The notes under the pieces are model-generated. The model ran no database searches. It was given only the letters and a program-made list of their open reading frames with translations, and had not been told where the DNA came from. From contig JAQFVV010012394.1 of the NCBI GenBank assembly GCA_028023455.1, positions 33,555,150 to 33,619,149 on the forward strand: a stretch of 64,000 nucleotides of DNA, given 5' to 3'. Position numbers and translations under genes: made by a program. Of this stretch, positions 1-10,870 are shown piece after piece (the stretch's first letter is position 1; each line of letters starts with the position of its first letter). Origin of the DNA: Epiperipatus broadwayi (taxonomy: Eukaryota > Onychophora > Udeonychophora > Euonychophora > Peripatidae).

Positions 1-1291
1 TAAAATATATCTTTAAAATATTAATATGAGGAATTTAAAGGCTTCATTAGCTTCTACAAATGAACTGAGAAAGTCTGTGCATTAATTGAAATTAAACATT
101 AATAATTCTTTCAAATAATTTTTTTTGTAGAAATATTGGTATATATAAATGTACATATGTATTGTAATGGAACGTACTTGCTGCATTCCATTTAAATTGA
201 AGAAAGACAAAATTATCCCGGTTATATATAAATAATGTAATGGAAACTATATGGTAGCTTACGATTGGACAAGCCAAATATAATGGAACGTCTATTAGGT
301 ATTCCATTAAAATTAAAGAATGAAGAAAAACAAAATTATTCCAGTTATATTTAAATAAATTGTTTAAATGCCCTTCCAGCTAGCTATACATAAAACAAAT
401 CTAAAATCATGTAAAGCAATGAGACCTATCTTTATAATTTATTTTTAAAGATGATGTGACTAACTAATCAAATATATATATATCAGAAACAAAGGGACTT
501 CTACTAAATTCAAATATACACATCTAACTATGTAAATTTATGTACCTCTAAATATATAAATGAATAATAATATGTGTAAGTGACCTACAAACCAAATAAT
601 AAATGAAATATGAAATTATCTTTTATTATTTATAAATTCAATTAATTTCATAATAACTTTGGCATTAAAAGAAAATAAGAATAATATAGTATCGCTCTTT
701 TAAATAATTACAAAGGCATTATTTATAAAAACAAATAGTACATCCTTTATTTTATGTTATAGTTCAACTTTAAATAATATTGATGTTTTAAATATAAATA
801 CAAAGAATAACTATATGTATATACTTGTAATAAGTATATATAGATTAAATATATAAAGACATATTTCTGCCTAATAATTATAATATAAATATAATAGTTC
901 ATATACAATATCAACTTATAAATTACATTTTAAGATTTTAAATTATTTAAATATTTATCCTAACATCTGTTATATGTCTAATATTATTATAAAACAAGAT
1001 GCTTAAATTGACTACTTATATAACGTTATATTTTATAATGAAAAATAAAATAAACAAACCAAAAATATCGATCTCAAAAATATATTTATACATATAAAAT
1101 TCTTTACTACCTTTTTAAAAGTTCCTTAGTTAGTTTTCCTTTAAAAGTTAATTTACTCCATGAGTTATTTCTTTATCCGTTTACTATTATTATTAGAATG
1201 CATTCTGTCGAAGGTGAAGAAACTATTATGTTAAAGAAAATTGTTAATTCCTAGACACATGCATATTTTATCCTTTCAAAATTTCCTTCAT
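1..1291. other. AT-rich intergenic or repeat DNA, no gene seen
   Basis: No reading frame of convincing length or composition is present. The first 150 bases resemble 23100-23220 and 61240-61400, so this is probably part of a dispersed family related to the hAT copies further right. The rest is short A/T runs and (TA)n tracts up to the LTR that starts at 1292. Confidence 0.6.
162..358. repeat. Degenerate two-unit tandem repeat, period about 116 bp
   Basis: Two units share a block that runs from TAATGGAACGT, through a CATTCCATT-like stretch and an AAAGACAAAATTAT-like stretch, to a TTATATnTAAATAA end. They lie at about 162-235 and 278-358. The similarity is imperfect, so the duplication is old. 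No coding role is seen. Confidence 0.55.
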
Positions 1292-2112
1292 TGAAAAAAA
1301 AATAAATAAACAAATTGAAATATTAAATCCAGCATGTCAATTCCAATTACTTCCAGATTATGATTAAATTGACGATTATACATTTAAGATAGCTATATCA
1401 AGTTTCAACTCCAGACGCGACGAAATTTATACATTGAATTTTTTTAGTTGTTCCATTGAAAATTGCCTTGAAATAAATGAAAGTGATGATGCAGCCTCCT
1501 GGCTGCGATTCTTGATTAACCTGCCATAATTTATGTATTTACCATAAGATATATATATTATTTCAGTATTTTGAAGAATAGTAAATTTTATAGAAATAAA
1601 GTACAATAAAATCTTTATCTTTCAGTTGTTTGTTCTATATCTATTCCAATAATAATATATAATAATAATGGCTTCTTTATTGTTGTTGCTATCGTTCCAT
1701 GCGCCAGCAGATACTATTTTAAAACTCATGTTATATATGTTCTCTTTTAAAACAATTAACATTAAAATAAAAATAAAATATCAAGTATATATATAAAATA
1801 TTAAATTGAAAATTTGACATCTTTAAAAATATACATAAATAATTATTTATTACATTTAATAATCATTATAAATAAAATAATTTTTTTATAATCAACAATT
1901 TATATGTCCTTATTTATTTCAATAATTAAATGTTTATAATGATGTACTATCAATATATATAAATAAAATAATAACTTCAAATAATAACTATATTTAATAA
2001 ACATAAAAGAAAAATTTAAATATTTCATATGTAAACATCAACTTAAAGAGATTTTTTTTTTAATAACAAATGACAATTTAAAAAATATAATATCGACTTA
2101 TCGATATTTACA
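1292..2112 (-). repeat. 3' LTR of the minus-strand element
   Basis: It is nearly identical to 5042-5873, differing by scattered substitutions and small indels. On the plus strand it runs from TGAAAAAAAAATAAATAAAC to CGATATTTACA. It includes a mixed AT-rich segment and the readable block around 1321-1540. As the downstream LTR it should carry the polyadenylation site, but I cannot single out one signal among many A/T runs. Confidence 0.8.
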
Positions 2113-2130
2113 ATACCCTCTAATCCACCG
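2113..2130 (-). other. Putative polypurine tract
   Basis: On the minus strand the bases just before the 3' LTR read GGATTAGAGGGTAT. This is a short purine-rich stretch at the position where plus-strand DNA synthesis is primed in LTR elements. It is short and imperfect, and the assignment rests mainly on position. Confidence 0.45.
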
Positions 2131-2329
2131 AAAAAAAAATGTCTTTGCAAATAACTAATTAATTAAGAGATATCGAAAAACTTCTCAAATTTGTAATCTT
2201 TCTAAGGACTAACATGGTTTAAAGAATATTATTTTTCATATTAATAACCATATTCATTTATTTACATCTATCTTTCAAATCATCTAGATATTTGTCCAAA
2301 TTTTCTAAAAAAAAATATAATAATCAAAA

Positions 2330-2623
2330 GTGCTTTTTTAATTCTTCTTGAAAAGAATTTCCAGTATGTTGAACTTTGTGAAGAAGTTTACTTTGATTTA
2401 CAAGATTTTCATATAGCGTTTTTGTATAATTCATTTGCTTTTAAATAATTTTGAGATAAGTACCTAAAGATTTTGCTATGAACTCCTTAGATTCTACATC
2501 TAGATCCTTTACATAAATAGTAACTTGATCATAAGCACTAACATAACTCTTAACTTTATCAATAATAGTTGCTATTTTATCAGATAATCTTACTTTTCCT
2601 TTGACTATCTTGATAAACATCAT
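2330..2623 (-). pseudogene. Small ORF downstream of the gag-like gene
   Basis: A 60-residue ORF (2623 to 2441) starts MMFIKIVKGKVRL. Beyond its stop, open sequence in nearby frames includes NYTKTLYENLVNQSKLLHKV. It follows the gag-like ORF by 36 bases on the same strand. It may be the decayed C-terminal part of the same protein or a short second ORF. No family is recognised, and no CCHC knuckle or protease motif is visible. Confidence 0.35.
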
Positions 2624-2659
2624 CGACTTGAGTAAGTCTTTATTTTACTTATTCTAGAT

Positions 2660-3844
2660 TCAATTAAAATGGTATTCATTCAAATTTTCTAAATAATCCT
2701 TTAAAAATCGCAAATCAGATTGATGTAATACAACTTCAGCATTAAAAAATTTCTGAAAATCATTTTGAAAATCATTCTGTTCTATACTAAGTCTTTTCAG
2801 TTTAACTTTAGGTTTATTTAAATCTCTTTCCTTAGCTATATTTTCTTGAAGAAAATCTTTACTAATCACATCATCACTTCTCATTTTAAGTTTAATTTTG
2901 GCTTTGCCAATTTCTTTTTCTTTATCAATAATCTTTCTGCTAATATTTAAATTGAATACCTTTTTATTTCTCTCAAATTTCAATAAGATATATCTTACGA
3001 ATTTTGTCCTACTAGCATACTTGTAAAATAGGTCTTTTCTAGTGCAGTAATGGTACAAATTATCACTCAAATATCCAGGTTCTAATATATATAAAAATAT
3101 GCTTTCTTTGTACCACATAAAATTACCATGATACTGTTCTTTATATTGACTTTGATAAACACATTCTGTTCTTTCTAGTAATTTTTGAGAGTTAATTTTA
3201 ATCTTTTCTGGTGAACTTAATTCAACTTCTAAAATTTGAACACCTTCATTCATTTTATTATCATGTATTTTTATTTCTCTTAACTCTAGAGTACTATTGT
3301 CTAACCATTGAAAACCTAACTGTCCAATTTCTAAATTGTCAACAGTGTCATTTAATCTTTCACAACTTAATTCTACTTCTTCTGATTGCTTTTGTGAATT
3401 TAATTTTATTTCTAAGGATTTATCAACTATTTTAACACACTCTTCATTTTCATTTATATTTTTACTAATCATTTCAATGGGTTCTTTATGAGCTTTTGTA
3501 TCTATACCCATAACACTATCATCTACCAAAGCATTTGATGCAACTTTTAATTCTCTAGCAAGTTCATCAGAATTAGTTTTTAATCTTGACTCTAGTTTCT
3601 CAGAGTTGGTTTTTAATATAACATCTACTTTCTGTAAAAATTCATCAGAGTTTCTTGTTAATGCAGTCATTAGTTTCTCATGATTGGTATTTAATCTAGA
3701 CTCTAGTCTCTCAAAATTTGTGTTCATCTCAGCTTTAAAATCTTTTAATTCATTAGAGTTGGTTTTCATCATAGCCTCCAGTTTCTCTATTAAATTCCCC
3801 ATATCAAAACTACCACTAACTGACATTTCACTACTGTTGTCCAT
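2660..3844 (-). CDS. Gag-like coiled-coil protein of the LTR element, 394 aa
   Basis: This is the only long intact ORF of the element. Residues 1 to about 110 consist of imperfect repeats of about 11-12 residues built on TNSxEL and RLxTN, for example KTNSEKLESRLKTNSDEL, which predict a coiled coil. Many arthropod and other invertebrate LTR-element Gags open this way. The middle part is acidic and polar. The C-terminal third is basic and aromatic (WYKESIFLYILEPGYLSDN, then lysine-rich). No CCHC zinc knuckle is present. The ATG at 3844 is the first in frame after the 1.2-kb leader. By position between primer site and 3' LTR it should be the structural protein, but homology to a named gag family is not evident by eye. 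Confidence 0.65.
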   Translation of the reverse strand: MDNSSEMSVSGSFDMGNLIEKLEAMMKTNSNELKDFKAEMNTNFERLESRLNTNHEKLMTALTRNSDEFLQKVDVILKTNSEKLESRLKTNSDELARELKVASNALVDDSVMGIDTKAHKEPIEMISKNINENEECVKIVDKSLEIKLNSQKQSEEVELSCERLNDTVDNLEIGQLGFQWLDNSTLELREIKIHDNKMNEGVQILEVELSSPEKIKINSQKLLERTECVYQSQYKEQYHGNFMWYKESIFLYILEPGYLSDNLYHYCTRKDLFYKYASRTKFVRYILLKFERNKKVFNLNISRKIIDKEKEIGKAKIKLKMRSDDVISKDFLQENIAKERDLNKPKVKLKRLSIEQNDFQNDFQKFFNAEVVLHQSDLRFLKDYLENLNEYHFN

Positions 3845-5022
3845 TATTATTATTAGAACTACAATATTATATACTCAAAAAAAAAAAAAATCTAAGATAT
3901 ATATATATATATTTATTTCTATATAGTAATTATCACAGATCAAGGGCTCACCATCTCCAATCATTATTCCAACAAGCAATTATTTAACTAAAAAAAAATA
4001 CAAGCCTTTTTAATCTTATAATACATAATAGCTATCTGACAATCTAAATCTTACTTATTTGAACTCATGTTTAAAAGTCATTTATAATGAAAATATAATA
4101 TTACTATACTTGTTTTCAAACTTTAATTAATAATCAATGTAATAGATTATTTGTTACAAGCAATAATCAATTAATCTAGTCCCTAAGTTTGGTGTTATAT
4201 ATTTAAGTTATATACTTATCTATTCCTCCAAAGATCTGATAGATTTTGACAACCAAAAGATTGATTAGCACTTTACAACTTTGATGTAGATAAAAGAATT
4301 CAATCATTATTCCCAAAGCATACAATGTTTCATGAACACTTAGATGATTATCACATTTCATTCTATCCAATTTACTACAACCCATAATAATTTTCTGAAA
4401 ACACTATTACATTACCCTGCTTATATTTAAGTCTTAGGGGCTATTACTTATAAAATATTTCCTTGCTCATCTTAAGGAGACTTAGAGGCAAATATCATAC
4501 ATATATCAAAATAATTATACCTTACTCTCTCTGGAGTTTTAAAGATAAAATCATGGCAGGACCACTGTTAACTGCTTCATGATAAATAATAATAATAATA
4601 AACATCAAAATTTGGGTTGGAGCAATGAATGAGATCAATCAATCACAAATGACATGAATGCACTACATCCCTAAGACAATGACAAAAATTCCCCATCCAA
4701 CATCAATACTTGCAACAGAACCAACCAAACTCCAACAATCAAATATCCCATCCAACCTTCAAAATTATAGATTTTCTACAACATAAACTTTCCAAATATG
4801 GACAAAATTATTATGCCGTACTTTAACACCATCATTAAAAAAAAATAATACAATAATATTAACCATCACCATCTAAACATAAGGCTAAAATATTTCCATT
4901 TATATAAAAAAAATTAAACACACAAAAATGCTTCTTTTCTTTAAACTATACATCTCATATTAATATATATATCTATACATTTCCAGGTTGTGGTATTTCA
5001 AGCCCTAATTAGCTTATTTCTA
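3845..5022 (-). other. Untranslated leader of the LTR element
   Basis: About 1.2 kb lies between the primer site and the gag-like ORF. It has no long ORF. It is A-rich on the plus strand with a pyrimidine-biased stretch near 4600-4990. Leaders of this length in LTR elements normally hold the packaging and dimerisation signals. No specific structure was identified. Confidence 0.5.
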
Positions 5023-5039
5023 GCCCCACGTTGGCGCCA
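5023..5039 (-). other. tRNA primer binding site
   Basis: On the minus strand the sequence TGGCGCCAACGTGGGGC begins two bases after the 5' LTR. TGGCGCC followed by an AACGTGGGGC-type stretch is a frequent Ty3/Gypsy-type primer site complementary to a tRNA 3' end. It fixes the orientation of the element. Confidence 0.75.
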
Positions 5040-5041
5040 AA

Positions 5042-5873
5042 TGATTAAAAAATAAATAAATAAACAAATTGAAATATTAAATCCAGCATGTCAATTCCAA
5101 TTACTTCCAGATTATGATTAAATTGACGATTATACATTTAAGATAGCTATATCAAGTTTCAACTCCAGACGCGACGAAATTTATACATTGAATTTTTTTT
5201 AGTTGTTCCATTGAAAATTGCCTTGAAATAAATGAAAGTGATGATGCAGCCTCCTGGCTGCGATTCTTGATTAACCTGCCATAGTTTATGTATTTACCAT
5301 AAGATATATATATATTATTTCAGTATTTTGAAGAATAGTAAATTTTATAGAAATAAAGTACAATAAAATCTTTATCTTTCAGTTGTTTGTTCTATATCTA
5401 TTCCAATAATAATATATAATAATAATGACTTCCTTATTGTTGTTGCTATTGTTCCATGCGCTAGCAGATAATATTTTTAAAACTCATGTTATATATGTTC
5501 TCTTTTTAAAACAATTAACATTAAAATAAAAATAAAATATCAAGTATATATATATAAAATATTAAATTGAAAATTTGACATCTTTAAAAATATACATAAA
5601 TAATTATTTATTACATTTAGTAATCATTGCAAATAAAATAATTTTTTTAATCAACAATTTATATGTCCTTATTTATTTCAATAATTAAATGTTTATTATG
5701 ATGTACTATCAATATATATAAATAAAATAATAACTTCAAATAATAACTATATTTAATAAACATAAAAGAAAAATTTAAATATTTCATATGTAAACATCAA
5801 CTTAAAGAGATTTTTTTTTTTAATAACAAATAACAATTTAAAAAAATATAATATCGACTTATCGATATTTACA
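5042..5873 (-). repeat. 5' LTR of the minus-strand element
   Basis: The partner of 1292-2112. It starts at the primer-site side with plus-strand TGATTAAAAAATAAATAAAT and ends at plus-strand CGATATTTACA. It should contain the promoter. TATA-like stretches are too common here to choose one. Confidence 0.8.
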
Positions 5874-5879
5874 ATATAT

Positions 5880-6900
5880 ATCGTACTGTATATATATATA
5901 TTAATATAAACATACACTTTTATATATATATATATATTTACGTCTACTATATCGAATAATATATATTTTGTAAAATCAGTATTATCTAAATCTCATTTTC
6001 GATTTCTGACGATCTGAATATCGAATATTCTATTTCTTTTTTATTTATTTATTAAAAACTTTAATTCTTTCTCACATTTTTATTTTTCTAGTATCTATTT
6101 CTATAAAATAATTGATCCAAGGTTAGAATTTGTAAGCAGTGCTGCCCTCTTTTTGCCTTTTTGGATATGTCATTACAAATTATATATAATTTTCATCATT
6201 TTTAATAAATATAAAAGAATATTTAAAAAACGGAATACAATTTTGTACGTCTTAATTATTAATTAAAAACTATTAAATGGAGAATTTAAAATATGTTTGA
6301 ATTTAAGTAAAATGCACAAAATTATTGATAAAAATATATTGATACTTGTACTTTATAATTTCATAGCATTTAAATATTGCTGAAAGTTGGTAGTGTTGTG
6401 TTTTTTACTCTGTTTTGCAGAAAAAAGTGTGTTTTGGCGGTCACAAGTTCTTTATGTTTTTTTTGCCAATTTTTATTGTTATAACCAAGCGTAGCAAATC
6501 TTGGGGTACAGCTAGTAATGAATTATTAAGAAAAAGTCTGTCAAAATCAACCTTCAATATTTTTAGGTTTAAATATATCACTGGGATTATAAAAAAACCG
6601 ATGATACAAATCAGATATCTGATGGGACACTAGGACCTTTCCTGTTGCTATTTTCATACCATTTATTAACAATTTCCCCTTTCATTTATATGACTGCTGG
6701 ATGCAAAAGGCAATCAATCATACATTTCCTATTCAAATATCTATTTTATTGAGAGTTTGTAGGAAGTATGTTTTCATGGTGACTGAGAGAATTCTTGGAC
6801 CAATTTTGTTGAAGAGAGCAATGGTCCCCAACCTATAATTTAGCTTGAGCCAATTTAGAATTTGATAATTGCAAATAATAACGTTAACACCCCATATAAA
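5880..6900 (-). repeat. Non-coding part of a hAT-family repeat copy
   Basis: Two conserved blocks recur through the window. Block R1 contains a TTGTAAAATCAGTATTATCT stretch and then AGTGCTGCCCTCTTTTTGCC; block R2 contains a GCAATCAATCATACAT-like stretch and a TTGGACCAATTTT stretch. Here R1 spans about 5940-6360 and R2 about 6540-6885. In other copies (18600-21280, 47470-48680, 61240-63840) the blocks lie 3' of a decayed hAT transposase on the minus strand, so they are probably its 3' region. This copy has lost the transposase. After R2 it joins a sequence related to the hairpin at 53349. Confidence 0.6.
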
Positions 6901-7458
6901 AAAATTAAATAATTGGCTTTAATATAAATAAAATTAATAATATCCATAGGCATCTTTATAATCTATTCCATTTTAAATTTATAGAAAAATTTTGCATTAA
7001 TTTAAACTAAATATTAATTTTTTCACATAAAATGTATCAGAAACATTACTATATATATAAATATATCATACAATAATATATATGTATATATTTTTGTAAT
7101 ACAGAGTATTTTGTAAATGTGTATTATCCACGCCCCATTTTTGATTTGTGACACTCTTAATACCGAAGATTTTATCTCATATTTCTAATTTTTCTAGAAT
7201 CTATTTCTACAAAATAAATGATTTAAATAAGTTAGAATTTTTAAGCAGTGCTGCCCTCTTTTTGCCTTTTATTTGTGTCATTACAAAATAGTTAGAATTT
7301 TCATTATTTTTAATAAATATAAAAAAAGTTTTAAAAAAGAAACACAATTTTGTAAATGTTAATTATTATTTGGATAGTGTTCAACTGGCAATTTGAAAGA
7401 TGTTTTAATTCGTGTAAATTGCACAAAATTATTTATACATATATATTGATACTTTCAC

Positions 7459-7503
7459 GGGTAAAAGCCTGAAATCTGGGCAAAGCCGCTTGGAGCGTTG
7501 ATG
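7459..7503 (+). repeat. Left terminal inverted repeat
   Basis: It begins GGGTAAAAGCCTG and reads into CAAAGCCGCTTGGAGC. It pairs with 10871-10915 with several mismatches and a small indel. It is preceded by the 6-bp direct repeat TTTCAC. Confidence 0.8.
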
Positions 7504-7898
7504 CTAGACAAAATCAATGAAATATAACGTTACTGGGCCACCGTAACTTTTTCTTTTTTATACAACAAGGTTTTTCTTTTTTTTTCTAATATTGATTAAA
7601 CGAATAATTTTTATTTCATTTAGAACATGATTTCTTTATTATTAAACAATTTTTTTTTTTTTTTTCAAAATAATCTTTATTTGCACAAAAAGTAAAATAT
7701 ACATTGTAATATAGAGTTCATTTTTACAATCATGACTGAAACATTAAAGATTAACTAGTTATTAAATTAGATGATGATTACAAGATTAAAAGTAAAATTT
7801 TAAGTTATGTTACTAATCAGAGGTGATCTAATTTGGCATATAAATCCCATGGTATGTAAAGTTTGAGTGTCATGAATAAATAATATACATGGCTATTG

Positions 7899-9032
7899 CT
7901 AAATAATTAATTGACTCCATGTTTGCTCAGCAAGGCTAGGCAGGCATGTTCTTAGATCACTTTCTTTAGTTTTATATAATAACTTTAAGAAAATGTCTTC
8001 AATAGGACCGGTCAACTCACTATCAAATAATACCTTACATCTAATCTTCCATATGATAAAATTTATGAAAGTGGCCAGGCGAATGGAGCCAAAATTTCCA
8101 TTTTTGAATGCATCATTAAGGTAGACATTTGAAGAATTGTATCCTGTAATTCTCTGTAGGGCAATATTACATAACCGAGTCCACCATTCACATTGATAGA
8201 GTATGTGTTCAATGGACTCATCAAATCTTCTACAAAGAGAACATATTGTATCAATGTTGTGTCCCCTCTGATTACAAAGAAACATCCCAGTAGGCAAGGC
8301 TCCAAGATTGACCTTAACCAAAAAATCAACAAACTTTGGTTCCAATTTCAGGAACTTAGTCAGCCTTATGAGATGAGGGATTGCAACTGGGAGAAGATTC
8401 TCTGTCCTAGATTTACCAGAGTGAACTAATTGATAACAACTCCAGTATGATAATTTTTCATCAAACATGGAGCTAGAGCTTTTAATGCTATTAAAGACAA
8501 TAGTTAATTGTTGTTGCATCCAGATATTTCTTTTATGAGGGGGTGGGCGATCAGTGGGGATTATTTTTTCAAATGGTATAGGACTTTCTATGTTTGCATT
8601 GTCTCTGAAAATTTTAGCAAAGACATTGTAAGTCCTCTGTATCAGAAAAATTTTAATCGAGTGCAGTCCTAAACCATTAAGATATCTTGGTTTTTGCAAG
8701 ATATTAAGACTTATTGCTGGTGTCTTCCCTCCCCAGCACAGCTTTCTGCATAGAGATTCAACCTTGCGGATGAAGGAAATTGTTGGTGAAAAACCAGCTA
8801 GATAATAAATAATTTTCAGTAAAATCACAGAATTAAGGAATGCAACCTTTCCAAACAGAGAAAGATAAATTTTAGATAGTGAAATAACAGACTTTTCAAT
8901 CTTTAAAATTAATAAATTTTCAAGTTCTTTTCTCATGGCTACTGGAGAAGAAGCAATACTAAAACCAAGAAATTTCTGTGGGGGAGCTTTTAGTCTACCA
9001 AATATTTGCTTCCCTGTCAGGATGGACCACAT
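7899..9032 (-). pseudogene. LINE ORF2 C-terminal half, 377 aa
   Basis: This is the open C-terminal part of a LINE reverse transcriptase. It covers the region after the catalytic core (FGRLKAPPQKFLGFSI, then SLFGKVAFLNSVILLK) and ends with a zf-RVT type finger, CSLCRRFDESIEHILYQCEWW shortened here to its C-x2-C, H and C ligands. This is typical of non-LTR elements of the Tx1/L1 and related groups. The first methionine is not a true start, because the frame is continued upstream by other broken pieces. It is nonfunctional because the catalytic half lies in different frames. Confidence 0.75.
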
Positions 9033-9082
9033 TGCTGACTTTGATCCATTAATTGCCAGGTCAAATTCACATACAAACTGGT

Positions 9083-9412
9083 CTAAGAGTTCCTTAAGTC
9101 TAGAGAACTCATCCTGAGATGAAAGAAATCAACCACATCATCCATATAGGAAATATGGCATATGTTCTCTCTCAATAAATGAATATAAATACCTGGAAGG
9201 AAAGACTCGATGCTCAACAGCAATGGGTTCACATAGACTGTGAAGAGTAGTGCACTTAGTGGTGAGCCCTGAGGGATGGATACACAAGGCTGAAAGCCAG
9301 GAGCAACTCTTCCATCAAGTGAGAGAAACACTTCTCTGTTAAGAAGAAGGTTCTCAATCATCTGAAGATAAGCCAGAGGCACTTGAAGTTGCTCCAGTAC
9401 ACCAAGTAGCAC
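9083..9412 (-). pseudogene. LINE reverse transcriptase catalytic core fragment
   Basis: The fragment contains VSIPQGSPLSALLF, which matches RT block 4 or B of non-LTR elements, and YMDDVVDFF, which carries the catalytic Asp pair in YxDD form. It belongs to the same broken protein as 7899-9032 and 9505-9702. A frameshift lies between each pair of fragments. Confidence 0.75.
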
Positions 9413-9504
9413 ATCAATCCTGACACAATCAAAGGCTCTGGAAAAGTCAAGTTAACTGCAACTGGCCATGTCATCCTTTTCCTGCAAACATGATCGACTA
9501 GGAG

Positions 9505-9702
9505 TCAAAATCGACTGACAGCATCAGCAGTAGAGCTCCCTTTCTTTGCAAACTGATATGTTGATAATTTTCCAATAATGTTTGTTTGTATATCCTCTCT
9601 AATAAGGCCTTCAATGGTTTTAACAAGCAATGGCACCATAGAGATAGGCCTAAGATTATCAAGATTTTTTTGACTCTCAGGTTTTTTAACAAGTGGGACC
9701 AT
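9505..9702 (-). pseudogene. LINE reverse transcriptase N-terminal fragment
   Basis: LDNLRPISMVPLLVKTIE corresponds to the conserved R-P-I-S block at the start of the RT fingers in non-LTR elements. YQFAKKGSSTADAV follows, the counterpart of QxGFRxGxST. The element's homology ends a short distance upstream, so this marks the 5' truncation point. Confidence 0.7.
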
Positions 9703-9744
9703 GCCTATTGGGCAAATTTTGCTAATTGTATTTTTTTCTTTCTA

Positions 9745-10560
9745 TCATTTTAAAACTTCAGACCGTTTCATGACGTCAAAAAAAATTGTTTGAATTCCAC
9801 CGCCGAAAAAATAGAATACAATTATTTGTGACTTGTTTAGAACTTAATTCTACCTTTCTTTTATTTATATTTTTGGCTTGACTAAATGGTTTTTCTTATT
9901 ATTATTAATTTTACTTTTTTTTAAAACACTTGTTTTCACTTTGATTTAGATTATGTTTGAATTAGCCTTTTTTTTTGGCTACTACAAGAAACAGCTTTTT
10001 GAGCAGGGGAGGCAACAAAAATAGTCAATTATTTTAACAGCGCTGAAAAAAGAGAATCAACTTTGGGACTTGTTTTGAATTTTGATTTCTTTTTGGTTGA
10101 CATAATTGTTTTTCTTAATATTAAATCAAAATTTACTTTTCTTGTGTTTTTGCAGGTTAAAAAATTGTTTTCAAAACACCCACCCCCACACACTCGGAAA
10201 AAGAATTGTAACCAAAAAGTCAAGAATTTTACTTTTTTTACTTTTTTTGAAACAACCTTTTTCTCACTTTTTACTTTGATTTCTATTTTGTTCGAATTAC
10301 CTTTTTTTTTTTAAGCCTTCTCAATAAACTGCTTTTGTGGGGTGGGGGTGGGGTATTCATAATTTTTTATTCTTAACAAAAAGTCAATCAAAGTCGTCAT
10401 TTATTTTTAAGTTTCAAAATTGCCGTTCGTCTCAGACCTTTTAGTGGTCTCGAGTATTCCCTCCCCCCCATGCTGAAATGTGACTTAGCGCATGAGCTTT
10501 GTCGAAGCATGTTCGAACATACACTTTGCCAATTTTTTACATATTAACCTTTTTTTCGGG
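9745..10560. repeat. T-rich degenerate tandem units inside the TIR element
   Basis: Units of roughly 280-300 bp recur. Each contains a CCGCTGAAAAAA-like block, GACTTGTTTnGAA, then TTGACnnAATnGTTTTTCTTA, then a stretch like TTTGATTTnnATTnTGTTCGAATTA followed by a poly(T) and AACTGCTTTT. The copies start near 9800 and 10035, with a partial third. The strand bias (T on plus) is extreme. No ORF is credible here. Confidence 0.5.
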
Positions 10561-10870
10561 AAGGGTGGGGACCATATAACAATTATTAATAATTAACAAC
10601 ATTTTTTAAATCGAAAATGACATTACTTTATTACGGAGATTTGAAAAAGTCATACCACCTTGAAATTTAAACACCCTCAAGCGATACTGTAATCAGCTAT
10701 GAATAGAACGAATACGCGTAAATAGCTTCGAAGCACAAAACAGGCCGTAATATTTTTGTGCAATGTCATGTAAAGTGGCCTAGCTCAATGGGTTAATACA
10801 ATACATAAATGTTGTATTAGCCTGTAAGGCCGCATCCGCCGAAATGGCATTTTTATGTGTTTTGACACGT

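Larger units (their letters stand above)
1292..5873 (-). mobile_element. Non-autonomous LTR retrotransposon, minus orientation
   Basis: Two direct repeats of about 820-830 bp (1292-2112 and 5042-5873) enclose 2.9 kb. Read on the minus strand, each repeat begins TGTAAATATCG and ends in CA. The 5' LTR is the right-hand copy, because a tRNA primer site in minus orientation (5023-5039) lies directly inside it. A purine-rich stretch precedes the 3' LTR. The interior encodes one gag-like ORF and a shorter open stretch. No protease, reverse transcriptase, RNase H or integrase motif is visible. The 5-bp flanks (TTCAT and ATATA) do not match, so either the target duplication has decayed or the flanks recombined. 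Confidence 0.8.
7646..9740 (-). mobile_element. 5'-truncated Tx1/L1-like LINE nested in the TIR element
   Basis: The minus-strand LINE ends in a poly(A) tail, seen as a T run at about 7649-7666, preceded on the minus strand by an AATAAAG signal. The 5' end is truncated within the reverse transcriptase near 9735. The reading frame is broken into at least three pieces. It is related to, but clearly different from, the LINE at 53498-61191: both share IPQGSPL at the RT catalytic core and a C-terminal CCHC-like finger. No certain target duplication was found. Confidence 0.8.

Noticed and set aside
10029-10314. ORFs of 64-83 aa on both strands
   Set aside because: They are low-complexity translations of T-rich tandem units within the TIR element.
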